Assembly: GCA_938002655.1 (NCBI GenBank)
Contig: CALLAC010000010.1
Location: 1-64,000 of the forward strand
Length of the DNA: 64,000 bases
Source of the DNA: an uncultured Cytophagales bacterium
GTDB lineage: Bacteria > Bacteroidota > Bacteroidia > Cytophagales > Thermonemataceae
Reading direction: 5' to 3'
Shown: one piece after another, positions 55,601-63,509 of the stretch
Layout: each line of letters begins with the position of its first letter
Position numbering within the stretch: the first letter of the stretch is position 1
Notes under the pieces: generated by a model
What the model saw: the letters and a program-made list of their open reading frames with translations, nothing else
Told to the model about the DNA's origin: nothing
Database searches by the model: none
Made by a program: the position numbers and the translations under genes

Positions 55601-57276
55601 AAAATCAAGATTTAAATCTTCTGACTAAAATACGCAACCTGCCGCTCAATATTGCAGAACCTTTTACCGAAGGGCTGTTTTCTAAATTGGAAGGTACTAT
55701 TTCAGGAGATTTGGCAATAGCAGGTAAAATTCATAGACCTGAACTTTCAGGTTTTGCACGATTCCAAAATGCCAAACTCAGAGTAGATTTCTTGGGGGCT
55801 ACTTACGAAACCAATAGCCAAATTGAAATTAGCCACAATGAGTTTTTATTTAACCATTTTACATTCTACGACCGAGAGAAACAAAAAATAATTTTTGACG
55901 GCAGTATCTCTCACGATAATTTTTCTCATTTCTTTTTGAATTTGGAAGGTGATTTCAACAAATTTATACTTTTACAAATCAAAGAAACCCCTAATGCTCT
56001 TTTTTATGGCAATGCTATCGCCACAGGAAAAATACTTATGCAAGGCGAACCCACAGACCTCTATGTACGTGTTGATGCTACCAGCAATAAAGGTACAAAA
56101 ATTTACCTACCCCTCGATGGATATAGTGAAGTAGGAGAAGTAAGCTACTATCAATTCGTAGATTTTGAAAAAGAAAATCAGCAGGATAGTTTGAATGTGC
56201 AAAAACACATCAAAAGTGTAAAAATTACAGGTTTAGAACTGGATATGAACCTGAATGTAACCGAAGATGCCTATTTTGAAATACAATTGGATAGGCAAAC
56301 TGGCGATAAAATGCAAGGCGTGGGCAAAGGTCTTATGCAATTGAGTATTGATAAACGTGGAAATTTTGGTATCTGGGGCGATTATCTCATTACCGAAGGT
56401 AGCTATCTTTTCACAATGAAAAACCTGATTAGCAAAAAATTTAATATTTTGCCTGGCAGTAAAGTTTATTTCGAAGGAGATGTCTATAAAGCCTATATGG
56501 ACGTAAAAGCCTCTTACAATGCTCATACCTCTTTTACGGCTTTTCTGTCTCCAAACGAAATCAATCCTGAAACTTCTCGTCGCTTTCCCGTAGCAGTAGT
56601 AGCCCATCTTTTGGGCGATTTGCTTGCCCCAAAAGTTACTTTTAGCATTGATTTCAAAGATATTGAAAAGCAGATTGCCAATCCTACCTTGCAAGCCGCT
56701 ATGTTCAAGGTAAAATCGGATATTGAAACCAATGAACTCGAGCTCAACCGCCAAGTAGGAAGCCTTGTAATTTTAGGGCAATTTACCTCTGCCTCCAATA
56801 GTAGCAATGTCGGTGCCGCTTCAGGCAGAACCCTCGGTGAGTTTCTCTCCAATCAGTTTAGTAGTATTATTTCGCAAATTGATGAAAATTTAGAAATCGA
56901 CATCAGTGCAGGTGATCTTATCGCCGCAGGGCAAAATAATTCTACAGTACTTGGAGCAAGATTTGCCTACAACCTTATGGACGGCAGGTTGCGTATTGTT
57001 AGCGATAATCGCCTCAACAACCAACAGCAAGGCTCTAATTATACAGGTGAGTGGATTGTAGAGTATCTGATAACCGAAGACGGTCGCTACAAACTCAAAA
57101 TGTATAACCGTAGTACTTTTGGCAATAGTAACATTATGAATACCACCGCCAATTCTACAGGAGTCAGTATTTCAACCTCTCGTTCAGGCAACACATTTTG
57201 GGAACTTTTCCAAAGCAAAAAGAAAAAACAAGCCAAACGCCAACAACAAAAACAGCAAATTCCCAACTTGAAATAA
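52651..57276 (+). CDS. tamB: TamB-like translocation and assembly module protein
   Basis: A 1541-residue envelope protein with a cytoplasmic basic N-terminus (KKAQKKRIARKLFRIAWKFF), one anchor helix (about 50-70) and a very long beta-rich AsmA/TamB repeat region. The conserved DUF490/TamB C-terminal domain (about 1150-1500) contains GIWGDYLITEGSYLFTMKNL, KVYFEGDVYKAYMDVKASYN and YLITEDGRYKLKMYNRSTFG. It would form a periplasm-spanning lipid- or protein-conducting groove. Its partner TamA/Omp85 is not in the window. The start is a TTG at 52651, since no ATG lies in frame between the preceding stop and the anchor. The last 20 residues are very Lys/Gln-rich. Confidence 0.92.
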   Translation: MSIIKQDIAPQKSVIKQTEFSAEQVKKAQKKRIARKLFRIAWKFFKWGAVMPTCVVLFLLAILAIPATQTFLAQKASRYFSQTTGFEIKIEKLRINLINQNIYFKNLQIIDRQGNVMIDVEKTEIDLQWHTFMHGKDIFLDKILLQNGEVNLIVNPQTEQLNIDAFIAVIDSLTAPKEKKKRKPGERAPVFSIDEVSLDKMRFSYYDSRQDSIRNGFDYAHFKFSNLDSYLKNMLIVADTIAFDLKHLKAEDKISGLTIKNFTTRFLMNKHSMQFNRLYAEINNSTLQDSLVFNYENNQDFANFNEKVRLEANLHNTLLHTGDLALFAPNLKQYDDIWKIKGYFSGTVSNFSFTDFTLKIGQNTSLIGSLTAEGLPKIQNLLASLQLEQGTQIYAPDLKQYLNENSNRYAQKFGRIALQGRFDGYFTDFKANCQIKSDLGNVELDTYFIQQPKQTPAYEGNIRLQNFQIGTLLEEKNLGSLSLDANVKGKGFTIQTLDTDFDGHIEFFEFNTYSYHDIDLKGHFKNKSFQGEINSKDENAQLQLTGSMDFNKSELNITTNIENLDFFKIHLFNESLVFKGFLHINSQNLRLDNFLGEVLVKEAQIYYKNKILPIDSLSISSSQNPYGYRFIDIYSQYITAKLKGKFTLAQLQKKLNIFANELVLGIKNEEAKQKAYYEAKKKDKNEDISLQFRINLFDINPVVRLFDSTFHISQDISLEGELQNSQQTHFSIKTEKPFEKLHFGKNHFQRNSFRFEAYKEDLSNNVSAELYLYSNEQKWGGIKTEKLSLHAIWLDGIIDFRAKIKQKNSTNEADLQGHITLNTNRTEIEFDESMVKVLEKDWHFRKEGKFTLFTNQNGNILFEKFGLYNENQEIKIAGKITPDSDSDKLNIDIENFQLATLNVLLGKQKLKGSLNAHIELQDVYEQIKINSQFTADSVTINQFLVGDLHGKSVWNHEQKVLEIAADIYHKKDYVLFLTGYYKPQNQDLNLLTKIRNLPLNIAEPFTEGLFSKLEGTISGDLAIAGKIHRPELSGFARFQNAKLRVDFLGATYETNSQIEISHNEFLFNHFTFYDREKQKIIFDGSISHDNFSHFFLNLEGDFNKFILLQIKETPNALFYGNAIATGKILMQGEPTDLYVRVDATSNKGTKIYLPLDGYSEVGEVSYYQFVDFEKENQQDSLNVQKHIKSVKITGLELDMNLNVTEDAYFEIQLDRQTGDKMQGVGKGLMQLSIDKRGNFGIWGDYLITEGSYLFTMKNLISKKFNILPGSKVYFEGDVYKAYMDVKASYNAHTSFTAFLSPNEINPETSRRFPVAVVAHLLGDLLAPKVTFSIDFKDIEKQIANPTLQAAMFKVKSDIETNELELNRQVGSLVILGQFTSASNSSNVGAASGRTLGEFLSNQFSSIISQIDENLEIDISAGDLIAAGQNNSTVLGARFAYNLMDGRLRIVSDNRLNNQQQGSNYTGEWIVEYLITEDGRYKLKMYNRSTFGNSNIMNTTANSTGVSISTSRSGNTFWELFQSKKKKQAKRQQQKQQIPNLK

Positions 57277-57334
57277 GCAAAAAATCTTTTATCGTTGGTT
57301 TTTGCTTTCTATCTGCCGAAAAAACTTTCATATT

Positions 57335-57366
57335 TTTGCCTTTTTTGCTTTTTTATTCTAAATTTG
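57335..57366 (+). promoter_or_regulatory. Promoter of the FKBP-type isomerase gene
   Basis: TTTG at 57335-57338 and TAAATTTG at 57359-57366, 20 bases apart, match the Bacteroidota consensus. The ATG at 57397 follows 30 bases later. This supports it over a hydrophobic in-frame extension starting at 57295. Confidence 0.65.
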
Positions 57367-57396
57367 GCAAAAATTTACATTCAAATTTTCTTACTT

Positions 57397-57885
57397 ATGC
57401 AAGTATCCAAAGATAAAGTAGTGTTTATCACCTACACTATTACTTCTCTTGACGACCAGACGGTCATTGAACACATCCCTCCTTCCAAGCCTTATGGTTT
57501 TTTGTACGGAAACCATTTTCTTTTGCCTGCAATGGAAGAAAAACTACTTGGATTATCCGTAGGCGATAGTTTTGATTTTATCTTGCCGCCACAAGAAGCT
57601 TTTGGCGAATATGATGAAGAAGGTGTTGTCGTATTTCCTATAAGTGAGTTTTTGCAGAATAATTTTCCGCAAGAATACTTAAAAGTAGGGGAAATTGTAC
57701 CTTTGCAAGATGAAGAAGGCTATCCCGTAGATGCTGTAATTACAGAAATTGATAGTGAATTTGTAACTTTGGATTTTAATCATCCACTTGCCGGACGCAC
57801 CCTGCACTATCAAGGTAAGATCTTAGACATTCGCGAAGCTACCGCAGAAGAGCTAAATCAAGGCGTAGTAAAAGGATTTCAATAA
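57397..57885 (+). CDS. SlyD-like FKBP-type peptidyl-prolyl cis-trans isomerase
   Basis: A 162-residue cytoplasmic isomerase and chaperone. The FKBP core starts VSKDKVVFITYTITSLDDQT, with PYGFLYGNHFLLPAMEEKLL as the first signature and PPQEAFGEYDEEGVV entering the inserted IF chaperone domain (about 75-130). DFNHPLAGRTLHYQGKILDI is the second, diagnostic FKBP/SlyD signature. The His-rich tail of E. coli SlyD is absent. The start at 57397 is preferred; a start at 57295 would add a spurious hydrophobic 34 residues. It is followed after 2 bases by the inositol monophosphatase gene, so the pair is probably one operon. Confidence 0.93.
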   Translation: MQVSKDKVVFITYTITSLDDQTVIEHIPPSKPYGFLYGNHFLLPAMEEKLLGLSVGDSFDFILPPQEAFGEYDEEGVVVFPISEFLQNNFPQEYLKVGEIVPLQDEEGYPVDAVITEIDSEFVTLDFNHPLAGRTLHYQGKILDIREATAEELNQGVVKGFQ

Positions 57886-57887
57886 CG

Positions 57888-58688
57888 ATGAACAAAGAAT
57901 GGAAAACACTTTGCCCACAAGTCAATGATATTGCCCGAAAAGTAGGACTTTTTATCGCCCAGCAAAGTCAAAGTTTTGATAGAAAAGCCACCGAATACAA
58001 AGGTTTGAACAATTTGGTTTCTTATGTAGATAGAGAAGCCGAACACCGCCTGGTAGAGGCGTTGCACGTATTGCTCCCCGAAGCAAGTTTTATTACAGAA
58101 GAAAACGAAACTACTCACCAAATTTCTGAAAAAAAACTGCATTGGATTATAGACCCCCTAGACGGCACAACGAATTTTATTCACGGCTTGCCTATATTTG
58201 CCATTAGTATAGCACTCATGTACAAAAATGAGATAGTCTTGGGCGTAGTGTACGAAGTAAATCGTAAAGAATGCTTTTATGCTACTTTGGGCGGAGGAGC
58301 ATTTTGTAATGCTATCAAAATTCAAGTTTCACCTATTTTTGAGCTCAAAGAGGCTTTGCTCGCCACAGGCTTTCCCTATCATTGGTTTGATAAAAACGAG
58401 GTATACCTGAAAATTCTCAACGAACTCATGCAACGCTCTCATGGCTTGCGGCGTATGGGTTCGGCGGCAGTAGATTTGGCTTATGTGGCTTGTGGGCGTT
58501 TTGAAGGTTTTTTTGAATTTAATCTCAGCCCTTGGGACGTTGCCGCTGGCTCGCTTTTGGTACAAGAAGCGGGAGGTAAAGTCGGCACTTTCGGGAAAAT
58601 CCAAGATTTTATTTTCGGCAAGGAAATTATTGCCGCAGGAGCTGTTTTTGAAGAGATACAAAACATTATTCAAAAACATTGGGAGTAA
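57888..58688 (+). CDS. suhB: Inositol-1-monophosphatase family protein
   Basis: A 266-residue Mg-dependent phosphatase that releases inositol or a related polyol from its phosphate. Metal-binding motifs are FITEENET, WIIDPLDGTTNFIHGLPIFA and LSPWDVAAGSLLVQEAGGKV. NNLVSYVDREAEHRLVEAL begins the N-terminal domain. SuhB-type proteins may also act in rRNA processing. It lies 2 bases after the FKBP stop and is probably co-transcribed and translated with it. Confidence 0.93.
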   Translation: MNKEWKTLCPQVNDIARKVGLFIAQQSQSFDRKATEYKGLNNLVSYVDREAEHRLVEALHVLLPEASFITEENETTHQISEKKLHWIIDPLDGTTNFIHGLPIFAISIALMYKNEIVLGVVYEVNRKECFYATLGGGAFCNAIKIQVSPIFELKEALLATGFPYHWFDKNEVYLKILNELMQRSHGLRRMGSAAVDLAYVACGRFEGFFEFNLSPWDVAAGSLLVQEAGGKVGTFGKIQDFIFGKEIIAAGAVFEEIQNIIQKHWE

Positions 58689-58790
58689 ATTTGCTAACTT
58701 TGCTTTCAAGAGTTTGTAGTTCAAAAGATTCAAACTTCAAGCCTCTCAAACCCTCCCTTCATATCTTTTACACAATTCTTGCTATAATTT

Positions 58791-58820
58791 TTTGCTCGCA
58801 AAGATTTTTTTGTATTTTTG
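58791..58820 (+). promoter_or_regulatory. Promoter of the DppB-like permease gene
   Basis: TTTG at 58791-58794 and TATTTTTG at 58813-58820, 18 bases apart, match the consensus. The ATG at 58848 follows 27 bases after the box. Confidence 0.65.
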
Positions 58821-58847
58821 GCAGAAAGGTGTTGAACTACAAGTAAG

Positions 58848-59906
58848 ATGCTAAAATTCATTATCAGGCGAATAGTGTATGGATTTTTTACGCTGGTAGG
58901 TATTACGGTGGTCGTTTTTTTGCTCTTTCATGCCCTTCCTGGCGACCCTGTTTCTATGATTGCAGGGCAAAGAACCGATGAAATAACGCTGAAAGTTATT
59001 CGTGAAGACTTGGGCTTGGATAAACCTCTGCCCGAACAACTTGCCTTATACTTCAAAGATTTATCTGTGATTTCTATTCATAAAGATACCCCCGAAGAGC
59101 AAGAAAAATACCGATATACCAAACTTATCCCCTTGGGCGAAAATGTATTGGTAGCAAAATTTCCTTATTTCAGACGTTCTTTCCAAACTCAAAAACGAGT
59201 TTCAGAAATTATCAATGAAAGAATTTGGAATACTATCGTTTTAGCAATCTCAGCAATGAGCCTCGCTGTAATTATAGGCATTTTTTTGGGAATAGTAGCG
59301 GCACGCAAACAAGGCACATGGATTGATAGAACCATCATACCTGTTACTACGCTCGGTTTTTCGGTGCCATCGTTTGTTGCGGCGGCTTTGGTTTCCAATT
59401 ATATTGGTTACAAATTTGGTCCTTACATTGGCTTGAGTGGCACTGGCTCGCTCTGGGACTACGATACCTACACGGGTGAAAGTGTACTTGCTCTGAAAAA
59501 TCTCATTTTACCTACACTTACCCTGGGTATTCGTCCACTCTCGCTCATCGTACAAATTACGCGTAGTGCTATGCTGGATGTTCTTTCGCAAGATTATATC
59601 CGCACTGCAAGAGCCAAAGGAGTTTCTAAAAACCAACTCATTTACAAACATGCTCTTAAAAATGCTCTAATTCCTGTAGTAACTTCTGCCTCGGGCTGGC
59701 TTGCTTCACTTATTGGAGGTTCTTTCTTTGTTGAAACAATTTTTGTGTATCAAGGCATTGGCTATGAAACCGTAAATGCAGTTTTTACTTTGGATTTACC
59801 CGTTATTATGGCTTCTACGCTTATTGTAGCTGCTATTTTTATCTTTATCACCGTAGTAGTAGATATTCTTTACACCTTCATAGATCCTCGTATTCGCTTA
59901 CAATAA
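58848..59906 (+). CDS. Peptide/nickel-type ABC transporter permease (DppB/OppB-like)
   Basis: A 352-residue inner-membrane permease with six helices. The DppB start MLKFIIRRIVYGFFTLVGIT is followed by VVVFLLFHALPGDPVSMIAG. EAA-loop sequence lies in SQDYIRTARAKGVSKNQLIY and KHALKNALIPV, and the end is VVDILYTFIDPRIRLQ. About 50 extra residues between the first helix and the core (about 70-125) are typical of Bacteroidota members. The second permease, ATPases and binding protein are not adjacent; in Bacteroidota these genes are often dispersed. A gldB gene follows 30 bases later in the same direction. Confidence 0.9.
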   Translation: MLKFIIRRIVYGFFTLVGITVVVFLLFHALPGDPVSMIAGQRTDEITLKVIREDLGLDKPLPEQLALYFKDLSVISIHKDTPEEQEKYRYTKLIPLGENVLVAKFPYFRRSFQTQKRVSEIINERIWNTIVLAISAMSLAVIIGIFLGIVAARKQGTWIDRTIIPVTTLGFSVPSFVAAALVSNYIGYKFGPYIGLSGTGSLWDYDTYTGESVLALKNLILPTLTLGIRPLSLIVQITRSAMLDVLSQDYIRTARAKGVSKNQLIYKHALKNALIPVVTSASGWLASLIGGSFFVETIFVYQGIGYETVNAVFTLDLPVIMASTLIVAAIFIFITVVVDILYTFIDPRIRLQ

Positions 59907-59936
59907 CCCGATTGTTCGCTAAAAACTTAAAACGCT

Positions 59937-61013
59937 ATGCGTAACATTTATTTATGGTTCAGTTTACTCATACTCTTCGCTTGCAAAGAAAAAAAGGAAA
60001 ACAACATCAATGATTTTTTGAAAACCACTTGTTTGCCCGAAGTGGATATCAGCAAAGTTCAAGTCAAAACTACTTTTGAACGCATTGATAAAGCTATTTT
60101 AGAAGCTCAAAATGAAGAAGAAATTAAGCGGATTTTAGAAAAAAATCCGCTCTACAATCGATTGTATCTGGTACGCGAAGGCTGGGAAAAACGAGAGCCC
60201 CCCAAGCGGCAATCCAAAGAAAAAGACTTTATGATAGAAATACTCACCTCAATGGCAAAAGAACCTTATTTAGATAGCCTCCGAATGGACTACGAGAAAA
60301 TCATTCCTTTGGAAAAACTACAAACACAAATTCTTTCTGTTTTTAAGCATATCAAGGCTTATTATCCAGATTTCAAAGAACCTGAAAAAGTATATTTCAG
60401 CATTTCGGGAATAGGTTCGTTTCCGCTCAATACTTCCACAGATATTTTCTACGCTCCAAATGGCGAAATATTAGTAATTGGTTTGGACTGGTTTTTGGGT
60501 CCTACTTACAAATATCCGCTTCCTACTCATATTCCTACATATATAGCTCGCCGATATGTATGGCAGAATATTCCTGTTTTCATAGCAGAACTCATCGGCA
60601 ATCGTTACAATGCCTTCAATGCAATGGATAAAACTGTACTCAATGAAATGATGGGCTATGCCAAAACTTATTATTTTGCTCAAAGTGTTATACCTTGCCT
60701 TGCAGATTCTGTTGTTTTAGGCTATACTACCAAGCAAATGCAATATATTGCCCAACACAAAGAGCTAATCTGGAAACACTATCTAGATAAGCAAGTGTTT
60801 TTTAATACAACTCGCGAGTTTCGTAGAGATTACGTTGAAGATTCGCCTTTTACGCTTCCCATTAGTCAAGAATGTCCAGGCGGAATAGCTCGTTGGACTG
60901 CCTTGCGAATGCTTAAAAAATATGTTGAAAAGAAAAAACTCTCTCTACCCCAAGTAATGCAATTGCAAGATGCTAAGGAAATTTTACAAAATTCGGGTTA
61001 TAAAGGTGAATGA
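59937..61013 (+). CDS. gldB: GldB-type gliding motility lipoprotein
   Basis: A 358-residue lipoprotein with a short signal and lipobox (LLILFAC, Cys16). The GldB pattern runs through the second half: VIGLDWFLGPTYKYPLPTHI, YIARRYVWQNIPVFIAELIG, LNEMMGYAKTYYFAQSVIPC, VVLGYTTKQMQYIAQHKELI, DSPFTLPISQECPGGIARWT and the ending KEILQNSGYKGE. GldB is needed for gliding and chitin use in Flavobacterium johnsoniae, and is linked to the Gld/type 9 secretion group though not part of its core. gldC, usually next to gldB in flavobacteria, is absent here. It is 30 bases downstream of the DppB-like gene. Confidence 0.87.
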   Translation: MRNIYLWFSLLILFACKEKKENNINDFLKTTCLPEVDISKVQVKTTFERIDKAILEAQNEEEIKRILEKNPLYNRLYLVREGWEKREPPKRQSKEKDFMIEILTSMAKEPYLDSLRMDYEKIIPLEKLQTQILSVFKHIKAYYPDFKEPEKVYFSISGIGSFPLNTSTDIFYAPNGEILVIGLDWFLGPTYKYPLPTHIPTYIARRYVWQNIPVFIAELIGNRYNAFNAMDKTVLNEMMGYAKTYYFAQSVIPCLADSVVLGYTTKQMQYIAQHKELIWKHYLDKQVFFNTTREFRRDYVEDSPFTLPISQECPGGIARWTALRMLKKYVEKKKLSLPQVMQLQDAKEILQNSGYKGE

Positions 61014-61095
61014 TAAAAAGCAAACTTTTTCTTGCTTTTGAAAGCAAAAATTATTTTCTTGCAAGCAAAATAAAGAAACTTCAAAGCATACTTTT

Positions 61096-61224
61096 ATGAT
61101 AGATTTCAGAATGACCGAAGATATTGCCTACGCTTTTTTCTTGGGCCTAGCGGCAGTTTCTTTTGCCATAGGCTTTTGGCTTCAAAAAGCTGAAAATAAG
61201 CGAAAAAAGCAGCGCCAATCCTAA
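61096..61224 (+). CDS. 42-residue single-pass membrane microprotein
   Basis: An ATG at 61096 opens a 42-codon frame ending at a TAA at 61222-61224. The peptide begins MIDFRMTEDIAYAFFLGLAA, continues through one hydrophobic helix (about 10-29, VSFAIGFWLQ) and ends with a strongly basic tail rich in K and R (residues 30-42). This is a plausible single-pass inner-membrane protein oriented with its C-terminus inside. A near-perfect hairpin and T-run follow its stop by about 20 bases, which fits a real transcription unit. I do not recognise a family. It lies 82 bases after gldB. Confidence 0.55.
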   Translation: MIDFRMTEDIAYAFFLGLAAVSFAIGFWLQKAENKRKKQRQS

Positions 61225-61244
61225 TCGTTTGCAAAAACTTTTTC

Positions 61245-61284
61245 AAAACGCTTATAGCTTTACTGAAAGCTGTAAGCGTTTTTT
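61245..61284 (+). terminator. Rho-independent-like terminator after the 42-residue gene
   Basis: AAAACGCTTATAGCTTT at 61245-61261 pairs with AAAGCTGTAAGCGTTTT at 61266-61282 (17 pairs, one of them G-T) around ACTG. The run TTTT ends the structure. It lies about 20 bases after the microprotein stop and 36 bases before the LOG-family start, and would separate the two units. Confidence 0.8.
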
Positions 61285-61319
61285 CACGAAAAACTATAAC
61301 ACCCAAACCCTTAAATTGT

Positions 61320-62048
61320 ATGTCAGACGAAAACTTGAGTTTAGAAGACGAAAACCGCATCAAAAAAGCCTTCAAAAAACTAGATTGGCACGAAATAAAA
61401 AGTACCAACTCTTGGGCATTGTTCAAAATTATGTCAGAATTTGTAGATGGTTTTGATAAGCTGGCTCGGATTGGGCCTTGCGTTTCAATTTTTGGCTCAG
61501 CACGTACCACTCCCAATAATCCTTATTACCAAATAGCCGAAGAAATCGCCGCAAAACTGGTAGATTTAGGCTATGGCATTATTACAGGCGGCGGACCTGG
61601 CATTATGGAAGCAGGCAACAAAGGTGCTAAAAGCCGTGGAGGCAAATCGGTAGGCATCAATATCATCTTACCTTTTGAACAAACTAGCAACCCCTACATA
61701 GACCCCGATAAACTCATCACTTTCGACTATTTCTTTGTTCGAAAGGTAATGTTCGTAAAATATGCCCAAGGATTTGTAGTGATGCCCGGCGGCTTTGGTA
61801 CTTTGGACGAACTGTTTGAAGCTCTCACACTTATTCAAACAAAAAAAATCGGACGTTTTCCCATTGTACTAGTTGGTAAATCCTATTGGAGCGGATTGAT
61901 TGAATGGCTCAAAGGTACTGTACTTGCCCAAGAAAAAAACATCAATCCAGAAGATTTGAACCTTTTTAGCCTCGTAGATACCGCAGATGAGGCTGTGGCA
62001 GTTATTGATAACTTTTATACCCAATATTTGCTACAACCTAATTTCTAA
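61320..62048 (+). CDS. LOG-family protein (possible cytokinin-riboside 5'-monophosphate phosphoribohydrolase)
   Basis: A 242-residue Rossmann-fold protein. FGSARTTPNNPYYQIAEEIA, ITGGGPGIMEAGNKGAKSRG and VMPGGFGTLDELFEALTLIQ hold the PGGxGTxxE motif that defines LOG and lysine-decarboxylase-like proteins. Real members hydrolyse nucleotide 5'-monophosphates to base and ribose phosphate, and old lysine decarboxylase labels are usually wrong. About 60 N-terminal residues precede the fold. It is monocistronic between two hairpins. Confidence 0.9.
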   Translation: MSDENLSLEDENRIKKAFKKLDWHEIKSTNSWALFKIMSEFVDGFDKLARIGPCVSIFGSARTTPNNPYYQIAEEIAAKLVDLGYGIITGGGPGIMEAGNKGAKSRGGKSVGINIILPFEQTSNPYIDPDKLITFDYFFVRKVMFVKYAQGFVVMPGGFGTLDELFEALTLIQTKKIGRFPIVLVGKSYWSGLIEWLKGTVLAQEKNINPEDLNLFSLVDTADEAVAVIDNFYTQYLLQPNF

Positions 62049-62070
62049 ACAACGTTTTTTGAAATTTTAC

Positions 62071-62103
62071 AACAACATCACATTCGTTTGCCATGATGTT
62101 GTT
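62071..62103 (+). terminator. Hairpin downstream of the LOG-family gene
   Basis: AACAACATCA at 62071-62080 pairs exactly with TGATGTTGTT at 62094-62103 around a 13-base loop. It follows the LOG-family stop by 22 bases, and only a weak T-run comes after it. Confidence 0.6.
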
Positions 62104-62122
62104 ATTTCTCTGATTTAAAGTC

Positions 62123-62154
62123 TTTGGTCTTTTGTAATTTCTTTTGTAATTTTG
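62123..62154 (+). promoter_or_regulatory. Promoter of the MarR-family regulator gene
   Basis: TTTG at 62123-62126 and TAATTTTG at 62147-62154, separated by 20 bases, are a full match. The ATG at 62171 follows 16 bases after the -7 box. Confidence 0.7.
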
Positions 62155-62170
62155 TAAAAATTCTTTTGCA

Positions 62171-62623
62171 ATGCTTCTTACTCCTACCAAAATCAGACCC
62201 GAAGAATCGGTAGATTACAATATAAAACTCGCTTGGCACGCTATTTCGCGTATGTACAACGCCGAAGGAAGCAAATACGGCATTACTGCCGCCGTAGGCT
62301 TTATTCTTATCAATATTGACCCCGAAACAGGTACTCCTGCTACCAAAATTGCTCCTCAGTTTGGCTTAGAACCTCGTAGCATTACACGTACATTGAAAAA
62401 TATGGAAAAAGATGGACTGATTTTCCGCAAACAAAGTGAAACCGATAAACGATTTGTGCGAATATTCCTTACCGAAAAAGGTAAAGAAAAACGAGAAATA
62501 GCCCGCCGAGTTATCAAAAAGTTTAATCTACTTATTTATGAAAATATCGAGGCAGAAAAGTTGCAAGTATTCTTTGAAGTTATCAATAAAGTTTATCAAC
62601 TTGTAGAAGAAAGAAACAAGTAA
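62171..62623 (+). CDS. MarR-family transcriptional regulator
   Basis: A 150-residue winged-helix DNA-binding protein. The dimer helices flank the wing region: [20 protein letters not shown] is the recognition helix and [20 protein letters not shown] is the beta wing with the conserved D-x-R. The start [20 protein letters not shown] resembles Bacteroidota members. Ligand and targets are unknown; an adjacent efflux pump or catabolic gene, the usual target, is absent. The membrane J-domain gene starts 5 bases after its stop, so that could be a co-regulated partner. Confidence 0.9.
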   Translation: MLLTPTKIRPEESVDYNIKLAWHAISRMYNAEGSKYGITAAVGFILINIDPETGTPATKIAPQFGLEPRSITRTLKNMEKDGLIFRKQSETDKRFVRIFLTEKGKEKREIARRVIKKFNLLIYENIEAEKLQVFFEVINKVYQLVEERNK

Positions 62624-62627
62624 AATC

Positions 62628-63509
62628 TTGAACTACTACGAAATTTTAGGAGTTTCGCCGCAGGCAAGTTTTCTTGAAATCAAAAATGCTTACAAAAAAC
62701 TAGCATTCCGCTACCACCCTGACCAAAACCCCAATGATACGAAAGCCGAAGAAATGTTCAAAAAAATTAACGAAGCCTATCAAACGCTTTCTGATGTACA
62801 AAAAAGGCACTTCTATGATGTAAAATTGGGTTTTGCCCAAGAAATCAATTACAGCTATTATTATCAAGACTACCAAAAAAAACAACAAGCCCAACAACAA
62901 GTAAGGCTGGAAATACTCAAAAATTTTTTTCGTAAGTATCAAGAAGAAAAAAAAGCTGAAGAGCAAGAAATTCAAAAAATCAACAAAAAAGCTAATTTTT
63001 GGATAGCACTGGGTCTGATACTGATACTTGCACCTGCTATTTTCCTGACTATCCAAGAAAGATACCAAGTTCGCAAAATGTATTTGCTTGCTCAAACTTA
63101 TCTGAAAACGTATCAATTACGCAAAGCCGATAGCCTCATACATCTCATTCGACGAAAAAAACCAAGAGACCAAGATTATTTATTGTTGTATGTTCAAGTA
63201 CGTTTTAAAATGCAAGATTACAAAGAGCTTTTTTTTATGCTTGATAACTCTTACTTGATAAAATCACCCGAATTTCGCTTTTATTGGGCAATTAGTAGAT
63301 ACAAATACCAAAAAGAGCATTTAGAAGAGACTTTTCAAATATTGCAAGAAGTTGAAAAAAGTGGTTTCAGAGAAGGTGAGTTATATTTTGAAAGAGCTAT
63401 GTTAAAATTTAGCTTAAATACCAATAGCGAAAGTTTTTGCCAAGATTTAGCATTAGCCTTGAAAATGGGAGAGTTTCGTGCCGCTCATTATCAATTTCTT
63501 TGTCCCTAA
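62628..63509 (+). CDS. Membrane-anchored J-domain protein with a C-terminal repeat region
   Basis: A 293-residue protein starting at TTG ([15 protein letters not shown]). The J-domain (about 1-65) has the HPD triad at residues 30-32 ([11 protein letters not shown]) and should stimulate a DnaK ATPase. A Gln/Lys-rich coil (about 80-122) leads to one transmembrane helix (about 124-142). The C-terminal half is helical and TPR-like ([35 protein letters not shown]). The zinc-finger and substrate-binding parts of DnaJ are missing, so this is a DnaJ-class III co-chaperone of unknown clients. Its start is 5 bases after marR. The end overlaps the convergent glycosyltransferase by 4 bases. Confidence 0.85.
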   Translation: MNYYEILGVSPQASFLEIKNAYKKLAFRYHPDQNPNDTKAEEMFKKINEAYQTLSDVQKRHFYDVKLGFAQEINYSYYYQDYQKKQQAQQQVRLEILKNFFRKYQEEKKAEEQEIQKINKKANFWIALGLILILAPAIFLTIQERYQVRKMYLLAQTYLKTYQLRKADSLIHLIRRKKPRDQDYLLLYVQVRFKMQDYKELFFMLDNSYLIKSPEFRFYWAISRYKYQKEHLEETFQILQEVEKSGFREGELYFERAMLKFSLNTNSESFCQDLALALKMGEFRAAHYQFLCP

